Positions 1 to 9,269 of a DNA stretch of 58,963 nucleotides are shown piece by piece. The stretch covers positions 1-58,963 of the forward strand of contig JAFGDR010000043.1 of NCBI GenBank assembly GCA_016932035.1, in the 5' to 3' direction. The position numbers and the translations under genes were made by a program. This DNA is from Candidatus Cloacimonadota bacterium (lineage in GTDB: Bacteria; Cloacimonadota; Cloacimonadia; JGIOTU-2). Within the stretch, counting starts at the first letter, position 1, and each line of letters starts with the position of its first letter. The notes below the pieces were generated by a model. That model was not told the origin of the DNA, ran no database searches, and was given only the letters and a program-made list of their open reading frames with translations.

Positions 1-1
1 A

Positions 2-130
2 GAGAAAGAACGCGAGAATGTTAATGTCAAAATTAGGTTACCAGCCTTTTTTTACAATACAATTTTATATGGCTGGAGTTTTAATCTCGAATCACAATCG
101 GGATATCCATTATGTTACTTTCGCAAGTAG
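2..130 (+). CDS. possible 3' end of an upstream gene (partial)
   Basis: One frame stays open from the window edge for 42 codons and ends in TAG at 128-130. It would encode the C-terminal end of a protein whose start lies outside the window, finishing ...SGYPLCYFRK. I do not recognise the sequence, and 42 open codons in AT-rich DNA can occur by chance, so this is only a candidate. The next real gene starts at 232. Confidence 0.2.
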   Translation, partial: EKERENVNVKIRLPAFFYNTILYGWSFNLESQSGYPLCYFRK

Positions 131-135
131 GGAAC

Positions 136-165
136 CTGGGATATAGTCTTATGACAGCAACCCAG
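136..165 (+). other. hairpin in the leader of the giant surface-protein gene
   Basis: CTGGG at 136-140 pairs with CCCAG at 161-165. Inside lies a smaller hairpin, GTC (146-148) and GAC (153-155) around a TTAT loop. A short TACTT/AAGTA stem lies just upstream. No T-tract follows, so it is not a clear intrinsic terminator. It could be a structured 5' leader or the end of an upstream transcript. I could not match it to a riboswitch class. Confidence 0.25.
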
Positions 166-231
166 CATACTTGTATTTATGTTAATTTGCAATTAAGTAA
201 AATTAATTAATCCTTTTATAGGAGGAAAACA

Positions 232-3200
232 ATGAAAAAGTTCATTTTGTTGTTAATTGCTTTACTTCTGACTTCCTCTCTAGCGTTTGGTGCCTATATC
301 GAAATCGGTGATGGTACTGGATATCAAAATTACGTTCCTTGCTATGGTTATTATAACTATTCATGGTCCCAGACTATTTATCTTCAGTCTGAAATTGGAA
401 TGGCAGTTGATATCACAGGAATTCATTATGATGTAAATAATACACCTGCAGCATACGCTATGGAAAATCAAGAAGTATACATCGGTCATACTACCTTAAC
501 TGAGTTTCCAAGCAACGAAAATGTTGATCCTGTTGCTCTTGGAATGACATCAGTCTGGAGTGGTACAATGACATGGAATGGCAGTGGCTGGCAAGGAATT
601 GACTTTACAGCACCGTTCTCATACAATGGTACAGACAACCTTATGATTGTCTGGATCAACTACCGTGGGGACTATTCTACTGGCTATCCAAACTTCAAAT
701 ACACAAACCATACAGACAGAGTGGTTCGTGATTATGATGATTATGTACCCCCTGGCCCAGGTCATACGACCGGTTACCTGTCTTATTATGTCGCAAACAT
801 CCGCCTTCTGGCTGATATTCCTTACGGTTTAAACGTAACCCAGCTTACCCCTGATGCAAACATTCTTATGGGTCAGACCTTTGATTACCTTATGAAGGTT
901 TGCAACCTTGGTGATAATGCTGATACGTATGATCTTACACTTGCTGGTGGTGCATGGACCTATGAGATCAGAGATAAGGACGATACTGGTGTTATTTCAA
1001 CAATCAGCATTGGATCTGGTGAATGCGATACTGTTATAGTTCGCGTTACTGCTCCAGCTGCAAAAGATGTAACAGACATGACGACCTTTACTGCAACATC
1101 GCAGGCAGATCCAACAGTTTCAGCATCTGATGATATTAACACGACTGCATACGAACCTTACCTCGACCTCTTCGAAAACTTCGATACATGTACTGCGCCC
1201 GACCTTCCACCTAAATGGTCGAGAATCGTACAGACCACAAGCACCTATCCTTATGTTGATACATATTCTAGCGCAACATATGCCTATTCCGGCTTGATGA
1301 GCGTGAAAATGTACAACTCAAGTGATACTGCTGCAGAACTGATGCTCGTTACTCCCGCCCTTCAAACAGGTGTATGGGGTAATGTTATCTCGGCAATGGT
1401 TCGCTCAAGTTCAGGTACACAGAATATCTTGGTTGGAACCCTAACGGATCCTTCAGATCCTTCAACTTTCTCTCTTGTTCAATCCTTCGAAGTAACGAGT
1501 ACCTATTCTGAGGTCATTTGTCCCATCGACTTTGCAAAAGCAACAGGATATGTTGCATTCAAGCATGGTCAAGATGGCACCTATGATTACTTCTACATTG
1601 ATGATGTAGCCTGGCAAGAGATCATACCTGAACCAGATATGATTATTGACGAAACTGCCCATGATTTCGGTATGGTTGATCAGGGAACAGTAGAAACATG
1701 GGATGTTACGATCTATAATGATGGATTTGGCACACTCTATTTCAATGGTGTCACAATTAATCCTCCATTCTCAGTAACATATCCAGACTCAATCGAACCT
1801 CTCAGCTATGATGTTGCTACAGTAGAACTCGATGCTACAACCGTTGGTATGTTCGCTGATGTTCTTGAATTCCACACCAATGCAGTTCAGGACTCCACAA
1901 TCGACCTTAGCGTTATTGTGAAGGGTGTTGATTATGCGATGGAAGGATTCGAAGAGACAACATTCCCACCATTCGGTTGGGAAAATCCTGGCGACTACTG
2001 GGCACGCTTTATGAGCGATGCTTATGAAGGACAGGGATTTGCACGTTGTAGCTGGTATCATGACTATGACGCTGTTCTGATCACTCCTCGTCTTGTAATA
2101 AATGGTGGTGATTTCATTGACTTCTTCTGGAGAAATGATAACCTCTATGAGGCAAAGGGTGCAGATATCCTTGATGGTGATACCCTGTTTGTTGAAATAT
2201 CCAACACATATCTCAATCAGAATCCTACTTGGGAATGCATTGCAGTCTTAACCGCAGATGCACCAATGGATGATTACGAAGAAGTGTTTGTAACTATTCC
2301 AGATACGTATATTGGCGAAAATGCAAAGATCAGATTCCGTCATCGTAGTGAACTCAACAGTGAGTCCCGTGGTGTTGGTATTGATAATATCATCATGCCA
2401 GAACCGTATCTTCCGATCAACTTCTCAGTCGATCCATACTATGCATCCGATTATATCGCTGCAGGAAACAATATTCAGTACGAATTCGACGTTACGAATA
2501 TGGGTATTCAGAGTGATAGATACATCTTTGTTGTTCAGGATAGCTCAGCTATTCGATACAACAAGAGAGATGTCGAAGACTTCGAAACCAGTGATGGTGG
2601 CTGGGTAGCTACTGCAGACTGGGATCCAGTGGGTGACTGGGCATGGACGAATACGTATGATGTTGCCAACTATACCGGCACACATACACCTCCTCCAGCA
2701 GCTCACTCCGGAACAGGTCTCTGGGCAACCGTTCCCGAAGGTGATTACACCAACTCGGGCGGCAATACTTACATGAGCAAGACCGTTGACTTCTCATCAG
2801 TTACCGGTGCATACCTTCAATTCTGGTATTGGTCAGATATCTTTGGATCATGGGACTACTGTGATGTTATCGTTAATGGAGATATTCTTCTTACCGTTGA
2901 CTCATATCCCGGAACTGCCTGGGAATTCGCAGATCTTGACCTTTCAGCTTATGACGGCATGTCCGACGTTCAGATCGTCTTCTCATTCTATGCAACAACA
3001 GTTGTTGAGTATGCAGGAATGTATATCGACGACCTCGACTATCCTGGCGGCGGTGGTCCTGGTCCAGGTCCTGGCCCAACAGGATGGCCTGTAACTGTTA
3101 GCCCTCCATACATTGAGCTTGATCCGGGTGAAGTCGGCAACTTTACAGTTACCGTAGCAATTCCTGAAGACGCAGCTCTTGATGCTTGTCAGCTTACCCC

Positions 3201-6200
3201 TGTTCTTGCTTACTCAAGAGAAGAAAGTGCTGTTCAACATCAAGTATTAGTGCTTGCAACTGCTCATCCCAGAGATCCGTATGAACCAAACGATCTTATG
3301 GTTGATGCCACACCTGCACACTTTGACTTTGTGTCTGAAGGTGCTCAGATCTACTATAATCCGGATTATAGAGATAAGGACATTGATATCTATACGATCG
3401 ATTGCTTAGAAGGCGATATCGTATGGTGTGCCTTTGAACTTCCGATTGATGAAACAGAATTTGACGGTGCTATCAAGCTCGTTGATGCAGATTCTACTGA
3501 ACTCGCCTACGCAGATTCCTGGGCAGGTGGCGGAAGTGAATATCTGCAATACAGAATTCTTGAAGATGGTACCTATTACTGGATACTTGGAAAATGGGAT
3601 AACGTTCTTCTTGGAAAAGATTCGAAGAAGACAGTTACAAGAGGTGTGAACACCACCTATTATACTGTTGCCTTTGACCTTATTCCTTCACCAGAAGTTG
3701 CTGTGGAACCTGCATCACTTACCCTTGGTTTGATCGCAGGAACCGGTGGCACTGTTTCTGATGAACTTTACATCTCGAACATTGCACCAGACGCTATGGC
3801 AGAAGACCTTTCATTTAATATTGAAACTGTTATTCCAGGTGTCGAAACACTGTATGAATCAGACTTTGGTGACTTTTCCAGTTGGACAATTACAGGTGGC
3901 ACAAACTGGGGTGAAAGCAATACCAGTTATGCTGGTGGAACACCTCCGGAAGCACGCTTCTACTGGAGTCCTTCTACAACAGCTCTTCAAAGATTGATCA
4001 GCCCTGTTATTAATACAACAGGATATACAAGTGCTAATTTAACATTTAAACATTTCTTAGATTACTATTCTACCGGTATTACCGTTGGTGTCGCAACAAC
4101 CAGTGATGGTGGTGCCACATGGAATACTGTTTGGTCTACATCACCAACCGCAAATATGGGACCAGAAACTGTTCCTGTAACCATTGATAATGCTGATATG
4201 GGTTCAGACCAATTCCAGATGTGCTGGTTCTTTGACGGATACTCATTCAATATCGATTACTGGTATGTTGACGACGTCAATCTCGGTGTTGGTTCCGAAT
4301 GGATCAGCGTTTCACCAGTAACCGGTACAGTTGGTCAGGGTAATACCAAGACCATTACTGTTACCTGTGACGGTGATGCACGTCTCGATCCCGGCATGTA
4401 CACCGCAGACCTTATTGTCCATAACGATGCATTACTTTATGGTGCATCAGATATAACCGTTCCGGTTGTATTCTACATCAGCGATGCAGCTGGTGGACTT
4501 CAGGGAACAGTTACCTTTAATGGTGATCCGGTTCCTGATGTTATGGTCAAAGCAGGTAACTTTGTAACCTACACTGATGAATATGGTTTCTACTGCTTCA
4601 CAGAAGTAGCATCCGGATTCTTCGATATCTACTTCTACAAAGATGGATTCCAGCCATACTGGGCATATGGTGTCTATCTTAATCCTGGCTGGATCGTTCT
4701 TCTCGATGTAGAAATGATATTCGATGGTCCTGTACCAGAGAACCTCTCAGCTACAGGAATACAAGAAGCTGTTGATATTGATTGGGATAAACCGCAAACC
4801 GGTGGTGGTGGCGGTGGTACACAAGTTGATTATGTACTCGACGACGGCACCTACGAAAACGGTTGGTCAATCAATCCTGGTTATGAAGCATGGCTTGGTA
4901 ACCTGTTCCAGACTGATGATGGTGGTGAAATCATAAGCTTCGAGCTTTATGGTGATGCCAACGCAGCAGCTGGTGGTGAAACAGTTACGATCGACATTTA
5001 TGATGAAGATCGGAACCTGATCGGAACCACAGATCCATTCGTGATCCCGGCTGATGATTGGGTAACAGTACCTGTACCAAACGTCTCATTTGCCGGTGAC
5101 TTCTATGCAATGGTTCACTGGAACATGAATACAAGTTCTACAAACTATGTTGGATTTGATGAGAATGGTCCGAATGCAAATGCAAACCTTGACTGGTACA
5201 TGAGCGGTGGAGCATGGCAGCTTCTGCATGTTGCTGCAGCTTCTACTCCTGGTGTGTTCGGTATCCGTGCAACCGCAATGGTTCGTGGACGTAATATCGA
5301 GCTTGCCTATAACGAGAAGCAGCTTGGTAAAGAACCTGAAGTGAACCTGTACGCATTTGATGCAACTACCATTGATAATGGTAAGAGAATCCTTGATAAG
5401 GTCTTCGCACAAAGCGGTCATACTGTCGATACCGGCAATTATGAAGTATCTCATTATACCTTCAACGGTAATACTGAACTTGGCTTCAAGATGCCGAGAG
5501 ATATTACACTTCTTGGTTATAATGTGTACGAACTCGGTAAAGGATTTGTTGCCTATGTTGATGGTGAAAACCATACCAACTACACTGATGACATCGTTGC
5601 TGTAGGTGAAGAATATACCTACTGGGTAACGGCAGTCTACGAAGAAGGCGAATCCGGTCCTTCAAATACCGATACAGCAGTTCCGCTTGCACCAAGTGGT
5701 GGCTATCATGAACCATTTGATGTTGATTGGCATAATACCGGTTGGACAACACAAGGTTCTCCGAACAACTGGTTGTGGTCTGCAGGATATGCATACCTGT
5801 ACTGGAGTCCTTCAGTTACAAACTATGACATGTCATTGGTCTCACCAGTGATCAACCTTCCTGCTAATCCATTGGATGTCTACGATATTAAGATCAGCAT
5901 GTATATCAATGATTACAGCACCGATAGCGGTGAAATCATGGAGATCTGGGTCGTCCATCCTGGTGGTGAAGACTTGATCTTCGAATGGGATCTTGATACC
6001 AATGATGACTGGGGTGTATCCGGTGGAACAGACTGGTTCTATGATGATACTGCTCAGTATGCAGGGCAGGATGTCCAGTTGAAGTTCCGTTCCCATGGTG
6101 GAACCACATATAACTTCAATTACTGGTATGTCTATGATGTCCTCTGGGATTACGCTGGCATACCACCTGTTTACGGTGCTCTTGAAGGAACCGTTACAGA

Positions 6201-9045
6201 CGGTGATGGTAATCCTCTCGAAGGTGTTGCTGTAACAGCTAATCCTTCCGATTACAATCCTGTCTATACTGACGAATTCGGTTACTATCTCATTGATCCT
6301 ATGGCTGTTGGCTTCTATGACGTCCAGTACTACAAAGCCGGTTATACCGAAATTTGGTACTATGATGTTGAAATCGAAGAAAATGTAACAACAGTCCTCG
6401 ATGTAGCACTTGGTAATCCTACCATGGATATCACGCCTACTTCGATCAATGCGACCGTACCGGTTGGCGGAACCTCGACACGTACGATCACCGTTACCAA
6501 CAATGGTAATGCTCCTCTTGATTGGTCTGCCTCGATTGAGAATCAGACCGAGTTGAGAGCTAAGATGCTCGAAAACAGCTATACCGGTCAGACAGCTCCT
6601 TCATTTATTGCAGAAGCTGATCCAAATCCAGATACCTACAATCCTCCAGCATCTGATGATATGTGGGATATCCTCTTTAACTGGGATGTCGACACACCTA
6701 CTGGTGGTGTTGGTGTTGCAGGTGCAGGATGCGGTAATAATTACGTCCTCGCTTCTGAATGGGGTTACTCAAGCAGAAATGTCTTCAAGTTCGACTTTGA
6801 AGGTAACTACATCGGCAGCTGGGTACCCACATGGATGCCTGGTACTGCTGGTCTCAGAGACATGGCGTTTGACGGTGAATACTTCTATGCTTCCAATGCT
6901 GGAAATACCATCTATCAATTTGATGCTGATGGTAACAACTATGGAACCATTTCTTCACCTGTTGCAGTCAGATCGATTGCCTATGATGACATCAATGATG
7001 CATTCTGGGTAAACAACTGGAGTGAAACACTGACGCTTATCAGCAGAACCGGAACCATTCTTAATACAATTGCCTCACCTCCAAGCATGTATGGTTCAGC
7101 ATACGATAATGTTACTGCTGGCGGACCATATCTTTGGATCTTCACCGGAACAACAACTGGTGGCGGATGCCAGATCGAGCAATACAATCTGAATACCTTA
7201 ACACTAACGGGTGTTACCCACAGTGTTGACGGTGACTTCGGTGTTGGTTCCTATATTGCTGGTGGTCTGTTTGCAACTGGTAACATGGTACCTGGAACAT
7301 GGGTTCTTGGTGGTTGTGCACAAGGCACACCTGACCTTCTCTTCGGATATGAGCTTGGACCTTTTGCATCATGGATAACAATGGATCCTACTTCAGGAAC
7401 CGTTCTTCCATATGGTGCATATGAAGAAGTAACTGTTACATTTGACGCCTGTGATGATCCTGCAGGAACAATTCATACCTGTGACATCACATTCGACTCA
7501 CCGCAAGGCGTACCTTCAGTTACCATACCTGTAACATTAATGGTTGGTAATCCTGAATATGGCGAACTTGCCGGTACCGTAACAGCTGCAACTGGCGGAG
7601 CTCCTATCGCAGGTGCTCAGATCACTGCTTCTGATGATGCTGATAATACCTATGTAACCTACACGAATGCCTCTGGTCAATACACCATCGAGGATATGAT
7701 GGTCGGTTACTATACTGTTGAATGCATAGCAGATGGATATAATTATCATGTTGAGACCGATGTGCCTATCGTTGTTGATCAAACAACTACACAAAACTTC
7801 GCACTGACCGCTCCTGTGATGGTTGTTAATCCGACCGTGATCAACGTTAACGTACCTCCGGGATCAACTCATACCGAATACATCACCGTCCAGAATACTG
7901 GTGATGGTCCAATGGACTTCAATGTTAATCTGTATGACTACGGTAAGCTACTTACAGCCCCAACAGATTACAGCAGATTTAATTGCGAAGATGAGCTGCT
8001 CAGCATCAAGAATGAGCCTGTAACAGGAACCACTTCATTCAATGCCACTCAGACCCGTGATGATGTTACAATTCAATATCAAACCGGTTATGATGATAAT
8101 GGTATTGGTACAGGTGGCGTATTTGACGCAATTTGTGCTGCCAGATTTACCTCAACTGAGCTTGCACCTTATTATGATACCTATAACTTAACACAGGTGA
8201 ATATTCACGTTAGAAGTGCAGACTTCACCTCTGTTGAACTCAAGGTATTCGAAGGTGGTTCATATGGTAATGCTGGAACAGAAGTGTACTCACAAGACAT
8301 TACAGCCTCTGTACTGATCGATCAGTGGACAAATGTTGTACTTACAACTCCAGTTCCAATCCTGAGCGGTAATGAGTACTGGCTTGGTTACTCGATTTCT
8401 GCAACTGCAGACCATCCATGTTCTGTTGACGCAGGTCCAATGGCAACCGATAAGGGTGCTTGGATGTACTACAGTGGCGCATGGTCACTGCTGACAGATC
8501 TCAATCCTGCACTGGATTACAACTGGTGTATCCAGGGTATCCTGAGCTTAGGTACTCCTCCGTGGATTACTGTTGATCCGACATTCGGAACGATCGCTCC
8601 AAGTGGTCAGACTCAAATCGCTGTTATGTTCGATGCAACTGATCTGACATACGGTGAGATCAAGACCGCGGACATAGAGATCCTTTCCGATCCTGATGTT
8701 GGTTCAGTAACCGTACCGGTAACCCTTACAGCTACCGATACAGTCTCTAACGGCGATGTACCAGTAACAGAAACCAAACTGTATGCGAACTATCCTAACC
8801 CGATGCTTCATACTACAACCTTCCAGTTCAGCTTGAGGGAAAGATCTCATGTTAAACTGTCCATTTACAACTTGAAGGGACAGTTGGTAGAGACAATAGT
8901 CGATACCGAGTTCGATCCTGCACCTAAACATTCGGTTGAGTGGAATGGCACCGCTAACGGAAAAACGCTTGCAAATGGTATCTACTTCTATAAGCTTGAG
9001 GCTGACAACAAGACCTTCCTCAAGAAGATGATCTTGATGAAGTAA
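232..9045 (+). CDS. giant secreted multidomain surface protein with T9SS sorting tail
   Basis: A 2937-residue exported protein, probably anchored at the cell surface. A signal peptide (MKKFILLLIALLLTSSLAFG) opens it. Then come repeated beta-sandwich modules: choice-of-anchor-J/MAM-like segments near residues 310-470, 570-720, 780-940, 1210-1350 and 1825-1975, a Gly/Pro-rich linker near 940-950, and a prepeptidase-C-terminal-like region near 1020-1150. Three carboxypeptidase-regulatory-like domains lie near 1420-1497, 1980-2060 and 2443-2527, BACON-like Ig segments follow several of these, and a propeller-like stretch spans about 2145-2370. The last ~90 residues are a T9SS type A sorting domain (YPNP, IYNLKGQLVE, NGIYFYKLE, KKMILMK). 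No enzyme active site was recognised; adhesion or scaffold is inference. GGAGG at 221-225 fixes the start. A strong terminator follows, so it is probably monocistronic. Confidence 0.9.
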   Translation: MKKFILLLIALLLTSSLAFGAYIEIGDGTGYQNYVPCYGYYNYSWSQTIYLQSEIGMAVDITGIHYDVNNTPAAYAMENQEVYIGHTTLTEFPSNENVDPVALGMTSVWSGTMTWNGSGWQGIDFTAPFSYNGTDNLMIVWINYRGDYSTGYPNFKYTNHTDRVVRDYDDYVPPGPGHTTGYLSYYVANIRLLADIPYGLNVTQLTPDANILMGQTFDYLMKVCNLGDNADTYDLTLAGGAWTYEIRDKDDTGVISTISIGSGECDTVIVRVTAPAAKDVTDMTTFTATSQADPTVSASDDINTTAYEPYLDLFENFDTCTAPDLPPKWSRIVQTTSTYPYVDTYSSATYAYSGLMSVKMYNSSDTAAELMLVTPALQTGVWGNVISAMVRSSSGTQNILVGTLTDPSDPSTFSLVQSFEVTSTYSEVICPIDFAKATGYVAFKHGQDGTYDYFYIDDVAWQEIIPEPDMIIDETAHDFGMVDQGTVETWDVTIYNDGFGTLYFNGVTINPPFSVTYPDSIEPLSYDVATVELDATTVGMFADVLEFHTNAVQDSTIDLSVIVKGVDYAMEGFEETTFPPFGWENPGDYWARFMSDAYEGQGFARCSWYHDYDAVLITPRLVINGGDFIDFFWRNDNLYEAKGADILDGDTLFVEISNTYLNQNPTWECIAVLTADAPMDDYEEVFVTIPDTYIGENAKIRFRHRSELNSESRGVGIDNIIMPEPYLPINFSVDPYYASDYIAAGNNIQYEFDVTNMGIQSDRYIFVVQDSSAIRYNKRDVEDFETSDGGWVATADWDPVGDWAWTNTYDVANYTGTHTPPPAAHSGTGLWATVPEGDYTNSGGNTYMSKTVDFSSVTGAYLQFWYWSDIFGSWDYCDVIVNGDILLTVDSYPGTAWEFADLDLSAYDGMSDVQIVFSFYATTVVEYAGMYIDDLDYPGGGGPGPGPGPTGWPVTVSPPYIELDPGEVGNFTVTVAIPEDAALDACQLTPVLAYSREESAVQHQVLVLATAHPRDPYEPNDLMVDATPAHFDFVSEGAQIYYNPDYRDKDIDIYTIDCLEGDIVWCAFELPIDETEFDGAIKLVDADSTELAYADSWAGGGSEYLQYRILEDGTYYWILGKWDNVLLGKDSKKTVTRGVNTTYYTVAFDLIPSPEVAVEPASLTLGLIAGTGGTVSDELYISNIAPDAMAEDLSFNIETVIPGVETLYESDFGDFSSWTITGGTNWGESNTSYAGGTPPEARFYWSPSTTALQRLISPVINTTGYTSANLTFKHFLDYYSTGITVGVATTSDGGATWNTVWSTSPTANMGPETVPVTIDNADMGSDQFQMCWFFDGYSFNIDYWYVDDVNLGVGSEWISVSPVTGTVGQGNTKTITVTCDGDARLDPGMYTADLIVHNDALLYGASDITVPVVFYISDAAGGLQGTVTFNGDPVPDVMVKAGNFVTYTDEYGFYCFTEVASGFFDIYFYKDGFQPYWAYGVYLNPGWIVLLDVEMIFDGPVPENLSATGIQEAVDIDWDKPQTGGGGGGTQVDYVLDDGTYENGWSINPGYEAWLGNLFQTDDGGEIISFELYGDANAAAGGETVTIDIYDEDRNLIGTTDPFVIPADDWVTVPVPNVSFAGDFYAMVHWNMNTSSTNYVGFDENGPNANANLDWYMSGGAWQLLHVAAASTPGVFGIRATAMVRGRNIELAYNEKQLGKEPEVNLYAFDATTIDNGKRILDKVFAQSGHTVDTGNYEVSHYTFNGNTELGFKMPRDITLLGYNVYELGKGFVAYVDGENHTNYTDDIVAVGEEYTYWVTAVYEEGESGPSNTDTAVPLAPSGGYHEPFDVDWHNTGWTTQGSPNNWLWSAGYAYLYWSPSVTNYDMSLVSPVINLPANPLDVYDIKISMYINDYSTDSGEIMEIWVVHPGGEDLIFEWDLDTNDDWGVSGGTDWFYDDTAQYAGQDVQLKFRSHGGTTYNFNYWYVYDVLWDYAGIPPVYGALEGTVTDGDGNPLEGVAVTANPSDYNPVYTDEFGYYLIDPMAVGFYDVQYYKAGYTEIWYYDVEIEENVTTVLDVALGNPTMDITPTSINATVPVGGTSTRTITVTNNGNAPLDWSASIENQTELRAKMLENSYTGQTAPSFIAEADPNPDTYNPPASDDMWDILFNWDVDTPTGGVGVAGAGCGNNYVLASEWGYSSRNVFKFDFEGNYIGSWVPTWMPGTAGLRDMAFDGEYFYASNAGNTIYQFDADGNNYGTISSPVAVRSIAYDDINDAFWVNNWSETLTLISRTGTILNTIASPPSMYGSAYDNVTAGGPYLWIFTGTTTGGGCQIEQYNLNTLTLTGVTHSVDGDFGVGSYIAGGLFATGNMVPGTWVLGGCAQGTPDLLFGYELGPFASWITMDPTSGTVLPYGAYEEVTVTFDACDDPAGTIHTCDITFDSPQGVPSVTIPVTLMVGNPEYGELAGTVTAATGGAPIAGAQITASDDADNTYVTYTNASGQYTIEDMMVGYYTVECIADGYNYHVETDVPIVVDQTTTQNFALTAPVMVVNPTVINVNVPPGSTHTEYITVQNTGDGPMDFNVNLYDYGKLLTAPTDYSRFNCEDELLSIKNEPVTGTTSFNATQTRDDVTIQYQTGYDDNGIGTGGVFDAICAARFTSTELAPYYDTYNLTQVNIHVRSADFTSVELKVFEGGSYGNAGTEVYSQDITASVLIDQWTNVVLTTPVPILSGNEYWLGYSISATADHPCSVDAGPMATDKGAWMYYSGAWSLLTDLNPALDYNWCIQGILSLGTPPWITVDPTFGTIAPSGQTQIAVMFDATDLTYGEIKTADIEILSDPDVGSVTVPVTLTATDTVSNGDVPVTETKLYANYPNPMLHTTTFQFSLRERSHVKLSIYNLKGQLVETIVDTEFDPAPKHSVEWNGTANGKTLANGIYFYKLEADNKTFLKKMILMK

Positions 9046-9070
9046 CTCGCGTTGAAACTCATATAAATTA

Positions 9071-9106
9071 AGGGAAGAAGGTTCGCCTTCTTCCCTTTCT
9101 TCTTTT
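9071..9106 (+). terminator. intrinsic terminator of the giant surface-protein gene
   Basis: A perfect 11-bp stem, AGGGAAGAAGG (9071-9081) with CCTTCTTCCCT (9086-9096), closes a TTCG tetraloop. A T-rich run (TTCTTCTTTT) follows. It begins 25 bases after the stop codon at 9045. Confidence 0.93.
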
Positions 9107-9269
9107 ACTATTATTATAAATAAATATATATATATGAGGAATTCCATTATAATATACAAAGACAATTGAGGTGTAAAAAACTTGACTCCGCTGCTTAATA
9201 CTCCATGAAAAGAACAATTGCGTAAAAATATCAGCGTCTTATTAATTCGACGTTTTGAAAGGAGAAAAG

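Noticed and set aside
120-170. c-di-GMP or c-di-AMP riboswitch before the giant gene
   Set aside because: Only short fragments resemble the consensus; the spacing and most conserved segments are missing.
5086-5574. 162-codon minus-strand frame inside the giant gene
   Set aside because: Antisense to conserved beta-sandwich modules; composition is that of a shadow frame.
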